DNA of 64,000 nucleotides from contig CAYNEF010000006.1 of the NCBI GenBank assembly GCA_964396165.1, forward strand, positions 1-64,000, given 5' to 3'. Below, piece by piece: positions 36,502-44,043 of the stretch (position 1 is its first letter; every line of letters starts with the position of its first letter). The translations under genes were made by a program, and so were the position numbers. The notes below the pieces were generated by a model. It was given only the letters and a program-made list of their open reading frames with translations, did no database searches and was not told where the DNA came from. The DNA comes from CALCZU01 sp964396165 (GTDB lineage: Bacteria; Bdellovibrionota; FAC87; UBA2466).

Positions 36502-38052
36502 ATGAATAGTAACTTCTTAAAGTTAGGCTTGCTTGGATTTTTCTGGGCAAGCCTTTCTTTTTCCGCTGTTACTTGGGAAGCGGCAGTTGTATTTCTTGGC
36601 ACAAAACTCCCAGAAGATTACCAGGCCGATATTGATCGCAATATATTAGATCTCGCAAGAAGTAATCCGAATGACACTTTTCATTTAAGCATTTTTCGTG
36701 AATTTGAAAACCGTTCTGTCACGTACTACGTCGATTCCAAATCACCGAAATTGCAGTCGTGGCGACCACTCTTTCAATCTCAAATCATTGCAGACATCCA
36801 AGTTCCTGGCGAATTGATAGTGGAAACGCGAGAACCGGACGATTTAAGTATTCTGAGTCGCAATGTAAAACTCGCTGATTTTTTTCAGCGCGCTTACCAA
36901 AACAAAGATGCAAAGCGCATCCTGCTTCTTTATGATCACGGGCAGGCGTTTGAAGGGTTGGGCTCCGGCGTCACTTTATTGGAATTAAAAAAACAACTGA
37001 CTGATAATTTACCCGCACGTGCCGGTAAGCCTCTGGATATCCTTTGGATGGATGCTTGCTTCATGGGAAACCTGGAGAGTATTTTTGAATTAAGAAAAAT
37101 TTCAAAGCTCATCATTGGTTCCGAAGAAGCTGAATTTTCTGCCGGCGCCCCTATGGAAATGTTTAAAAGCTTGTCTTACGGCGATCGTGACAGTGCGAGA
37201 GTTGCGTTCGACTTTGCTGAGCGCTTTATCGAGTCGTATTCCTATTCCCTTCAGGGCAGTAAAAGAAAAGCCATATTTTCTAGCTCAGCCACCATTAGTG
37301 TAATTGATACCGCTGGACTAGATACACTTGCAGAAGAGATTACGAAGTTAAAACAAGCAATCGGGAGTCTGTCCAAAGAGCAGATAAGTGAGATCCGAAA
37401 AGATGTTCCCGCAATTTCTATGGATCGAAAGGATCTGGTTGATTTAGGATCTTTGCTACTTAAAATGTCAAAAAGCCGACTATTTTCAACGAATTTAAAA
37501 ATACGCGAAGCCTTATTTAATTTAAGAGTGCTAATGGATTTGGGAAAGCCAAGTAAAACCCTTACCAATCCCCGAATCGTCATTGATCCAGATTCAAACC
37601 GTTCTCACTCCTTTGTATTCGGATACAACTATTGGAAAAACGGGGACGAAACAGATAAGGATACTTTGGAAAAAATTCCTCAAGAATTAATGGATTCTGT
37701 TTCTTTTGTTTCGGGACCCATGCGTAAAAAATGGCCAAAGAGACAAATGGCAAACCTTATGTACTTCTCTCCCTTTTCTGTAGGGCTGAATGTTTTTAGT
37801 TATTACGCCGTGACTGATAAGGGAGACAAAGTACTGTCGTCAACCAAGACTCTTAAACGAGAAAGAGACTTTACTTTGCTTTCGCGTGATACGAGAACAA
37901 ACCCGATCTTATTATCGGGTTATACACAAGGCATTGGCAAGAATGCGGAACGCTATACGGGATTGAGCATTGCGGATCCAACGATAGGACTACCTTCATT
38001 CGATTATACCGATTTGGAATTCTATAAAGAAACTGGCTGGACAAACTTTTAA
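36502..38052 (+). CDS. Clostripain-family (C11) cysteine peptidase
   Basis: The 516-residue exported protein (signal MNSNFLKLGLLGFFWASLSFS) has the C11 catalytic pair: His146 in ILLLYDHGQAFEGLGSG and Cys186 in DILWMDACFMGNLE, followed by the family-type SEEAEFSAGAPM. C11 peptidases cleave after Arg/Lys and are often self-activated. It is 10 bp downstream of another clan-CD-like gene, so the two are probably co-expressed. The C-terminal ~180 residues are an additional beta-rich domain. The last 4 bp overlap the convergent PilZ gene. Confidence 0.87.
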   Translation: MNSNFLKLGLLGFFWASLSFSAVTWEAAVVFLGTKLPEDYQADIDRNILDLARSNPNDTFHLSIFREFENRSVTYYVDSKSPKLQSWRPLFQSQIIADIQVPGELIVETREPDDLSILSRNVKLADFFQRAYQNKDAKRILLLYDHGQAFEGLGSGVTLLELKKQLTDNLPARAGKPLDILWMDACFMGNLESIFELRKISKLIIGSEEAEFSAGAPMEMFKSLSYGDRDSARVAFDFAERFIESYSYSLQGSKRKAIFSSSATISVIDTAGLDTLAEEITKLKQAIGSLSKEQISEIRKDVPAISMDRKDLVDLGSLLLKMSKSRLFSTNLKIREALFNLRVLMDLGKPSKTLTNPRIVIDPDSNRSHSFVFGYNYWKNGDETDKDTLEKIPQELMDSVSFVSGPMRKKWPKRQMANLMYFSPFSVGLNVFSYYAVTDKGDKVLSSTKTLKRERDFTLLSRDTRTNPILLSGYTQGIGKNAERYTGLSIADPTIGLPSFDYTDLEFYKETGWTNF

Positions 38053-38384
38053 GAAGCATTCCGTCTAGGGAATTTGCTAATCAATTCTCTTTGCTCTGCT
38101 ACAATTTTTCTTAAGGGAAGGGGAGTTTTCAGTTTTACGGAAACATCCGCATCCGATAAGCGTGTGATACCACCGCGTACAAGGTACGTTTCTCCGTCTG
38201 GAAAATTGAGCGTGCCCGCCAGTGCATCATTAAAAGAAATTTTTGAAGATTTGATATTCTCAAATCGCAATCCTTCTTCAGACAAATCCAAAACTTTGTA
38301 ATTAACCCCATTCATTCTAAAAAGCGGACAATGGCTTTCCGAATAATAAAGTCTGTAATAAGTTCTGCGGTTTTCTTCTGACAT
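38049..38384 (-). CDS. PilZ-domain protein
   Basis: The 111-residue single-domain protein has the PilZ pattern: arginines in ENRRTYYRLYY and the LDLSEEGLRFE motif (D/NxSxxG), followed by strands ending in VSVKLKTPLPLRKIVAEQR. PilZ domains bind cyclic di-GMP and relay it to motility or exopolysaccharide machinery; the RxxxR spacing here is RRTYYR, so binding is likely but not certain. Its 3' end overlaps the C11 peptidase gene tail to tail. Confidence 0.82.
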   Translation of the reverse strand: MSEENRRTYYRLYYSESHCPLFRMNGVNYKVLDLSEEGLRFENIKSSKISFNDALAGTLNFPDGETYLVRGGITRLSDADVSVKLKTPLPLRKIVAEQRELISKFPRRNAS

Positions 38385-38457
38385 GGCTTATACCTATCGG
38401 AAAAAATTGAGGTTTTCATTATCTGCAGTGCGACAATAGACTTAACAGGCAGAGGCT

Positions 38458-39018
38458 TTAGGAAAATGCTTCATACACTATCTTAATAATTTCGAACTCT
38501 TCTTCCCCTTTAGGAAGGCGCACCGCAATAAAATCACCGACTTTGGACTGTAAAAGCGCCTTTCCAATCGGTGAAATCCAACTGATATGACCTCGGCCTG
38601 CATCGATCTCGTCAACACCAACGATGCGGTAAGTTTTTTCGCTTCCCGCTTCCGTTCGAATCGTGACTGTCGCACCAAAAACAACTTTTTCGGAATTTTG
38701 GGCTGCTGGATCGACTATCTCAGCAGCATCAAGACGTTTAGTCAGAAAACGTATGCGTTTGTCTATCTCTCTCAGTTTTTTCTTACCGTAGTAGTAATCT
38801 GCGTTTTCCGATCTATCGCCATTAGATGCGGCCCACTGTACGACTTTTACAATCTCTGGACGATCTACGTCCATCAGTCTTTTAAATTCATCTTTCAGTT
38901 TTTGGGCACCCCAAGGAGTGATGTAGTTTTTTCCTCCGGGCACCTGGAGTTTGGCATCATCCTCGTCGTCAAAATCGTCGTCTATATTGTCAGTTTCTTT
39001 TGTGAAAGCTTTGCTCAT
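38458..39018 (-). CDS. greB: Transcription elongation factor GreB
   Basis: GreA/GreB factors rescue backtracked RNA polymerase by stimulating transcript cleavage. The 186-residue protein has an acidic N-terminal extension (NIDDDFDDEDDAK) then the coiled coil (ITPWGAQKLKDEFKRLMDVDRPEIV, NADYYYGKKKLREIDKRI) with the tip residues, and the C-terminal FKBP-like domain ending SPIGKALLQSKVGDFIAVRLPKG. NADYYYGKK is the GreB-type form. Its start overlaps the EVE gene stop by 4 bp. Confidence 0.92.
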   Translation of the reverse strand: MSKAFTKETDNIDDDFDDEDDAKLQVPGGKNYITPWGAQKLKDEFKRLMDVDRPEIVKVVQWAASNGDRSENADYYYGKKKLREIDKRIRFLTKRLDAAEIVDPAAQNSEKVVFGATVTIRTEAGSEKTYRIVGVDEIDAGRGHISWISPIGKALLQSKVGDFIAVRLPKGEEEFEIIKIVYEAFS

Positions 39019-39494
39019 ACTTTTTCAGGTGTCCCCATTTTGCAAACAATTTCGAAGTGTGTTTCGCTCACCGGTTGCACTGACAGCCGAGATCCCTTTT
39101 GTAACACTAACATTTTGGCTAGTTTCTCGTTTTCTTTAAGCTCTTCTCTTGTCACAGGAGTTTTAAAGCGTTTAACTGCTTTAACGTCTACCATTATCCA
39201 AGGGCTTGCGCCTTTTTTAAAACTGTCTTCGTCAAAATATTTGCTTTTTGGATCCAGCGCTGTTGAATCCGTGTAACCTTCTTTGGCGACTTCTGCGACG
39301 CCCATGATGGCAGGAATGTCTGTATTGCTGTGATAAATCAAAACCTGATCTCCCAGTTTAAATTCATCGCGCATAAAATTTCTTGCCTGATAATTTCTAA
39401 CACCTTCCCACGAAGTGGTACGCTTTGGAGCTTTTACCAAGTCCTCAAAGGAAAAAACATCAGGTTCCGTTTTTACAAGCCAAAATTTCTTCAA
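39015..39494 (-). CDS. EVE-domain protein
   Basis: The 159-residue protein has the EVE fold signature: WLVKTEPDVFSFEDLV, WEGVRNYQARNFM, LGDQVLIYHSN and GVAEVAKEGYTDSTALDP. EVE domains are PUA-related and bind modified bases in DNA or RNA (5-methylcytosine-type in some cases). It sits upstream of greB with a 4-bp overlap, so the two are translated together. Its promoter region contains the long inverted repeat at 39523-39619. Confidence 0.92.
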   Translation of the reverse strand: MKKFWLVKTEPDVFSFEDLVKAPKRTTSWEGVRNYQARNFMRDEFKLGDQVLIYHSNTDIPAIMGVAEVAKEGYTDSTALDPKSKYFDEDSFKKGASPWIMVDVKAVKRFKTPVTREELKENEKLAKMLVLQKGSRLSVQPVSETHFEIVCKMGTPEKV

Positions 39495-39522
39495 ACATTC
39501 CTCGTAGTTAAGGTATCATAGA

Positions 39523-39619
39523 GTATATAGGTAGCATCCGTAATTTGAAGAGAGGAGTAAGGGCTCCAAAAACCAGTCGCCTCACCCCTCTCTTCAAATT
39601 ACGGATGCTACCTATGTAC
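39523..39619. repeat. Long inverted repeat (40-bp arms)
   Basis: Two 40-bp arms (39523-39562 and 39580-39619) are complementary except for three positions and enclose a 17-bp loop. The core shared part includes TAGGTAGCATCCGTAATTTG on the left arm. It lies between the divergent EVE-protein and membrane glycosyltransferase genes, not at gene ends, so a terminator role is unlikely for either neighbour. It is most like a miniature inverted-repeat element or a promoter-proximal hairpin. Confidence 0.9.
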
Positions 39620-39641
39620 CGCTATTTTTAGAACATAAATT

Positions 39642-41198
39642 ATGGTTGTAGAAAAGATGAAAAAACTGACAGCAAATGCACCGATCACACTTCTTTGTAT
39701 CTGGTTCTGCTATACGCTGTATCTTGTCTTATCAGGCACAAAACTTCCCGGATCTGACGTATTTATTTTTAAAGAAGCGGGGGTAAACCTGGCGTTAAAG
39801 GGCAGATTTGTGGTTTCCAATCTACCGTTCATGCCGTCGAACCAGGAGTTTACCTACTATTTTTATCCTCCTCTTTATCCGTTTATCTACGGTGTGTGGA
39901 CAAAAATTGTGGGATTTGGTTATTCACAAGGAGTGCTGTTTGATTGCTTGATTCGGTTGATTCGTACTTTGTTGATTTTGGGATTTTTAATCAAGCCATT
40001 GAAAAATGCGCCGAAGTTTAATCAACGTGTCTTTTTGTTTTACGCGCTTCTGTTAAGTTTTTTTATGAGTGACGGGGATAGGCCTGATGATTTGGCAGCC
40101 CTGTTTGGACTTGCGGCGTGGCACTTTCTTTTTCGTACGGACAAGCTTTCTCATCTACTGTGCGGACTCTTTATAGGGTTGTGTGCAAGTACTTCGGCAA
40201 CAGCGGGCGTATTTTTTACTATCGGAGTCATGGCATATTATTGGCCCTGGTGGAAAAAAATAAAAAACATTCTGCCAGTGGCTTTAGTCTCTGTACTTGT
40301 ATTTCTTGCCATTGTTGCCCCGACATTTATTCGTGAACCTGAGTTGTATGCGTTATTTAATAGACAAGCCTCTTTCAGTAATTTTTTACAATTTAGAAAT
40401 TTTGAGGGCTGGTCGAAGCTTTTGCCTTTCTTAATTTTCTGGGCAGAACGGTATTATATTTGTCTAATGGGAGCTCCAGCCGTAACGCTGGCAGCAATCT
40501 TAGTACTGGTAGCTTCTCTATGGGTCATAAAATCAGAGAAGCTGGATTCTCATGCAAAAACTTTTGCTACTCCTGCGATAGTGATGTTTGCGCTTACGGC
40601 AGTTGTTTGGATCATGCAACCCTACTATTTGTGGTTTTCCTATCTTTCCTTTTTCATATTTATTGGAACGTATGCATTAAAGGAAAATAAAAGAGCTTAC
40701 GTGCTTCTTGCCATAGTGGGAGTGTCCTTAATCCCGAAATCGTTTGATGAGGCAAAGGGAATTCTTATTGCTCTTCAAGAACCAAAACAAGAATCTCAAT
40801 TTGAAATGAGTAAAGAAATAAAAAAATATATTCCCGTGAGGGCGAAGGTTTCTGTCACACACGATCAGTTTTATTTATTGGGACGTGAGTACCAAATTTC
40901 AAATGTAGGACACATCTGCATGCACGCAGAAGACATGGATTTTATTTATATGAGTCGAATGGGGAATGCGAAACAAGAACTTCCCATACCGCATCCGTGT
41001 AATACCCGCTCCGCTTGCTTTGAAGTGGTTGCCAATACAAGCCAGAATAAGCACTTTACCATTGCTGGCAAAGATACAGGCTATTTTGTCAAAACAAGTG
41101 GCGGTACTTTGTACAAAAACGTGCGTTGCGTGGGAAAACAAATTCCCTGGGATGTGTCAGCGGAGCAGTATTTGAAAGAAGAGCAAAGTTCTAAATAG
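39642..41198 (+). CDS. Multi-pass membrane glycosyltransferase-like protein
   Basis: The 518-residue protein has about ten hydrophobic segments. It has the topology of GT-C glycosyltransferases (dolichyl-phosphate-mannose/ArnT-like): first helix ITLLCIWFCYTLYLVLSGT, a first loop with acidic SGTKLPGSDVFIFKE where GT-C enzymes keep a catalytic Asp, and a C-terminal soluble domain rich in cysteines (HICMHAED, HPCNTRSACFE, NVRCVGK). Acceptor and donor unknown. A start at MKKL (residue 6) is equally possible. Confidence 0.7.
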   Translation: MVVEKMKKLTANAPITLLCIWFCYTLYLVLSGTKLPGSDVFIFKEAGVNLALKGRFVVSNLPFMPSNQEFTYYFYPPLYPFIYGVWTKIVGFGYSQGVLFDCLIRLIRTLLILGFLIKPLKNAPKFNQRVFLFYALLLSFFMSDGDRPDDLAALFGLAAWHFLFRTDKLSHLLCGLFIGLCASTSATAGVFFTIGVMAYYWPWWKKIKNILPVALVSVLVFLAIVAPTFIREPELYALFNRQASFSNFLQFRNFEGWSKLLPFLIFWAERYYICLMGAPAVTLAAILVLVASLWVIKSEKLDSHAKTFATPAIVMFALTAVVWIMQPYYLWFSYLSFFIFIGTYALKENKRAYVLLAIVGVSLIPKSFDEAKGILIALQEPKQESQFEMSKEIKKYIPVRAKVSVTHDQFYLLGREYQISNVGHICMHAEDMDFIYMSRMGNAKQELPIPHPCNTRSACFEVVANTSQNKHFTIAGKDTGYFVKTSGGTLYKNVRCVGKQIPWDVSAEQYLKEEQSSK

Positions 41199-41227
41199 TG
41201 GTAGGTAAGGGGCGTAGGCATAAATGA

Positions 41228-41257
41228 GATTGCCGCGCACTTCGGCCTCGCAATGAC
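41228..41257 (+). repeat. REP element copy 1
   Basis: A 30-bp element of the form GATTGCCGCG-CAC-TTC-GGCC-TCGCAATGAC. The outer ATTGC and GCAAT ends pair, and an inner stem surrounds the TTC loop. It is in direct orientation; copy 2 faces it. Confidence 0.88.
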
Positions 41258-41404
41258 TGCCGTTGCGGAAAAATCTTGTGGGCCCGGTTACTATTATATG
41301 TATGAGGATTCGATAAGTTTTGGCGACACTTCCGCGCTCTAGTGGGTCTTATAGATTAGCGATTGGGGTGACCTTCGCTTAGAAGCCCACCAGATTTTTT
41401 CGGA

Positions 41405-41434
41405 GTCATTGCGAGGCCGAAGGCCGCGGCAATC
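41405..41434 (-). repeat. REP element copy 2 (inverted)
   Basis: Same 30-bp element on the minus strand, with perfect inner stem GGCC-TTC-GGCC. With copy 1 it forms a composite (BIME-like) unit in which the bases between the REP and the GTGGGC/GCCCAC ends are also inversely repeated, with one gap. Confidence 0.9.
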
Positions 41435-41560
41435 CAGTCGAATTAGGATGCATCTCCGCTAGTATTGTGAGTTTTAAACTGTCTTCTAAACTACCATTTC
41501 CAGTTGTCTTTTTATCTTCGCTTTATACGCACTTTTTAGCAGTCAATTTGGAGCGCCCCG

Positions 41561-41612
41561 TGCTTCTCATTTTTAACGAATGATCCGCGATCAAAATGAA
41601 ATGAGAGAAGCA
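41561..41612. repeat. Imperfect hairpin upstream of RAYT gene
   Basis: TGCTTCTCATTT (41561-41572) pairs with AAATGAGAGAAGCA (41599-41612) apart from a two-base bulge; the loop contains a short GATCCGCGATC palindrome. It could be a structure recognised by the transposase or a transcript hairpin that limits its expression. Confidence 0.5.
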
Positions 41613-41680
41613 TTATTGCCAAAATTTAAATCCATTTTTTCTCTTGGTGTTTGAGAATATTCTTTTTATGACAAAAGTGA

Positions 41681-42226
41681 ATGAAACAGGCCTTATTATT
41701 TAAAGATAAGAAAACATCACTAGAGTTTGGTGGAAGCCTTTTAAAGGGAAAAAGAAAAGGCAAAAGGCCCATTACACTTTCAAAGCCTTTACATCTAGTG
41801 ATGCGAAGTGATGTAGCGGTAGGAAAGTTATCACTTAGACGCTTTCAGCTTTTGATAAATGTCAGACTTGAGAGTTATGCTTTAAAGTTTCATATCAAAG
41901 TGTACAAACTAGCTATTAATAGAAATCACCTGCATCTTTGCATCCAAGGGCAGGACAGAGAAGAAATAGCTTCTTTTTTAAAAGTCTTTGCGGGGATTCT
42001 AGCGAAGAAAATCATCGCGCATTCCAATTTGAAGATAAAGAAGTTTTGGACGGAAAGGGTCTTCTCTCGCGTTGTGCAGTGGGGACAAGACTTTAGAGGA
42101 GTCAAAGCCTACATCTATCAAAACATCCTAGAAGCAAGTGGGGCCGTCCCCTACAAGCCGAGAAAGAGGAGAGCGAAAAAGCATCCGAGTGCATCGAGAT
42201 TGCCGCGGCCTTCGGCCTCGCAATGA
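41681..42226 (+). CDS. REP-associated tyrosine transposase (RAYT, Y1/HUH type)
   Basis: The 181-residue protein has the HUH-type motif NRNHLHLCIQG (His83 and His85), the upstream strand PLHLVMRSDVA, the FWTERVFSRVVQWGQDF block and the tyrosine helix VKAYIYQNILEASG (candidate catalytic Tyr144). These match single-strand nucleases related to IS200/IS605 TnpA that process REP hairpins. The C-terminal ~10 residues and the stop codon are encoded by REP copy 3. No IS-type ends or target duplication are visible; RAYTs are normally domesticated single-copy genes. Confidence 0.87.
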   Translation: MKQALLFKDKKTSLEFGGSLLKGKRKGKRPITLSKPLHLVMRSDVAVGKLSLRRFQLLINVRLESYALKFHIKVYKLAINRNHLHLCIQGQDREEIASFLKVFAGILAKKIIAHSNLKIKKFWTERVFSRVVQWGQDFRGVKAYIYQNILEASGAVPYKPRKRRAKKHPSASRLPRPSASQ

Positions 42227-42227
42227 C
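42198..42227 (+). repeat. REP element copy 3, overlapping the RAYT 3' end
   Basis: This 30-bp copy has the perfect inner stem GGCC-TTC-GGCC and the outer ATTGC/GCAAT pairing. The transposase stop codon (TGA at 42224-42226) lies inside it. Confidence 0.92.
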
Positions 42228-42232
42228 TGGGC

Positions 42233-43279
42233 TCACCCTATGCGAAACTTGGCCTCTGGGAAGCTTTCAATGATCTCTGGACCAAATGCGAGCGAAGGCG
42301 TGTAGCAACCGCCGGGGATTTCGAGTTTTAGAAGGCGTTGCACTGACGTAACCGCTGTGAGTGCGGTGAAATGGTAAGCCTCACAAACATCCAGTGTAGC
42401 TTCTTTACTTTCGCCTTTAGCATTTTTAACTCTGCCCCAAAGATGTACTTTGCCTTTTGCCTGATCTTCTTTTGTAGGACCTTTCACAAATTTTTCGATG
42501 AGTTTTTTTAATGTCTCTTGAACAAGAGGGATTTGTGTAATTCCCGCTACTTTTTCTAATACTTGTCTGCCTTTCACGAGCAACTCTGGTGCTTGTGCAT
42601 AGACTGTAATGTTGGGAATTCCCGTAGAGTAATAAGCTGTACTCACATCTCCCCAAGCAGCTACAGTTACTCGCAATTTTCGATCGCTGAAACGTGCCTC
42701 AATGGATTTAGAAAGGGCACGGATGTCTGTAATTACCCCGTCTTCTCTTATTCTGCTCCCTCGCGATAAATTTTCTATTATCGTTTTAGAAGTTCCTGGA
42801 CTTAATTTCCCCCAACCGTGAAAGGCGAGTTCCAAATGCGTTGCATCTGGTAACGCTTTTTTCAAAAGTGCTGCAAGACAATCAGACGGCAACACGTCGA
42901 AGCCCACCCCGGGAACCACGATACAGTTTTTATCCTGTGCTTCTTTTTTTCGTTTAAAAATAGCTTCAAAAACATCAATCTCACCAGTGATATCCAGATA
43001 ATGAATTCCACTATCAAGACAGGCATTCAGCATAGGAAGACTGGTTTTGGAAAAAGGGCCGGCACAGTGGAGTACAGCTTTGACCTCTTTAATCCCTTTT
43101 ACTATTTCCTCATGCTTATCGAGAGAAAAAACTTTATAGGAAACGCCATATTCTGTAGCCAGTTTTTTTAAGACTTCTTCATTTCGTCCTGCAATGACCG
43201 GCTTTTCTCCTCTTGCCGCGGCTTCTTGGAGGATCAATTTCCCTGTGTAACCAGTAGCTCCATATAACATCCAGCTCAT
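42233..43279 (-). CDS. Saccharopine-dehydrogenase-like / trans-acting enoyl reductase family protein
   Basis: The 348-residue cytoplasmic protein begins with a Rossmann motif YGATGYTGKLILQEAAARG, followed by VLHCAGPFSKTSLPMLNACLDSGIHYLDITGE, the hallmark of saccharopine dehydrogenase-like oxidoreductases. Relatives act in polyketide lipid reduction or have unknown substrates; no lysine pathway context is present. Its start overlaps the stop of the preceding gene (ATGA), and its 3' end is 6 bp from REP copy 3. Confidence 0.82.
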   Translation of the reverse strand: MSWMLYGATGYTGKLILQEAAARGEKPVIAGRNEEVLKKLATEYGVSYKVFSLDKHEEIVKGIKEVKAVLHCAGPFSKTSLPMLNACLDSGIHYLDITGEIDVFEAIFKRKKEAQDKNCIVVPGVGFDVLPSDCLAALLKKALPDATHLELAFHGWGKLSPGTSKTIIENLSRGSRIREDGVITDIRALSKSIEARFSDRKLRVTVAAWGDVSTAYYSTGIPNITVYAQAPELLVKGRQVLEKVAGITQIPLVQETLKKLIEKFVKGPTKEDQAKGKVHLWGRVKNAKGESKEATLDVCEAYHFTALTAVTSVQRLLKLEIPGGCYTPSLAFGPEIIESFPEAKFRIG

Positions 43280-44016
43280 TCATGCTCCTTTGGAGGGTTT
43301 AACAAACTCGCAAAAAAATGTTCGAATAATTGAAAAGAAAATGGGTCGAGCGGAATGGTCAGATCTTTCGCCGTAAGGACTTCATTTTTTAAAGAAAATG
43401 TTTGTTGAATATAAGTATGTAAATCCATCCCTTTTTCAAAGCCCTTTTTAAATTCGAGCACTATGTTTTGCAGTTCTGCAATCACCTTTTTCTCTTCAGG
43501 GAAAATGCATTTTCTAGCAGTTTGCTCGAGCATCAAAGTCCACCATTCGGTAGAAACTTCTGCTATGAAGATGGGTACTCGCTTAAAAAGAATGAAGTGC
43601 TGGTCTAATTTATGGTGCTGGAGTTTTAAATTGCGAGGGGGTAAAAAAGTCCCCCACTGTAATCCAGCTACCCGAGAGAGTCCTTTAACAACAGTTTTTA
43701 AACGGGATTGGCTTTGAGTATCGCGTCTATATTGCTCGATTCCTTCCGACAAGCGCAAAAGGCTTGTGGCTGCCCGATTTTTAATCTTCGCTTTTTCATT
43801 TTCAAAGGCGCTTTCAAGCCCCAGCTTTTTCTTTTCTTCTCTCCAATCGCTTACAAGCTTGAGAAACTGTGTTTTGAAGGTAGGGACAGTCTCTTTGATA
43901 CGAGGGTTCTCGGTAATATGCTTTCTGACGATGCGGATGAGGTGGACATGGCCCTGATCTTCAATCGTTTTTTTTAAATGTTTTATAGCTCCCAGCGTTG
44001 ATTCTTTTGCGTTCAT
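43276..44016 (-). CDS. Conserved-looking cytoplasmic protein of unknown function
   Basis: The 246-residue protein has no signal peptide and is mostly charged helices at the N-terminus (TLGAIKHLKKTIEDQGHVHL, KKKLGLESAFENEKAKIKNR), followed by a more hydrophobic C-terminal half (FILFKRVPIFIAEVSTEWWTLML). I recognise no family. It is translationally coupled to the saccharopine-dehydrogenase-like gene and divergent from hemH with 27 bp between start codons, so the promoters must overlap. Confidence 0.7.
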   Translation of the reverse strand: MNAKESTLGAIKHLKKTIEDQGHVHLIRIVRKHITENPRIKETVPTFKTQFLKLVSDWREEKKKLGLESAFENEKAKIKNRAATSLLRLSEGIEQYRRDTQSQSRLKTVVKGLSRVAGLQWGTFLPPRNLKLQHHKLDQHFILFKRVPIFIAEVSTEWWTLMLEQTARKCIFPEEKKVIAELQNIVLEFKKGFEKGMDLHTYIQQTFSLKNEVLTAKDLTIPLDPFSFQLFEHFFASLLNPPKEHE

Positions 44017-44043
44017 CTCACTCTTGATCTACCATGGTTTGCC

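Larger units (their letters stand above)
41199..41680. other. Non-coding stretch with REP pair and hairpins
   Basis: This 482-bp gap holds no convincing gene. It contains two head-to-head REP copies (41228-41257 and 41405-41434) that extend inward into further inverted homology to GTGGGC (41278-41283) and GCCCAC (41385-41390), and then an imperfect hairpin at 41561-41612. It leads into the RAYT transposase gene. Confidence 0.85.

Noticed and set aside
38587..39276. 229-residue plus-strand ORF
   Set aside because: It runs antisense to greB and the EVE gene, both clearly recognised.
41285..41383. Possible small gene or ncRNA in the centre of the REP pair
   Set aside because: No ORF with a start signal and no clear promoter or terminator; it reads as the spacer of the composite repeat.
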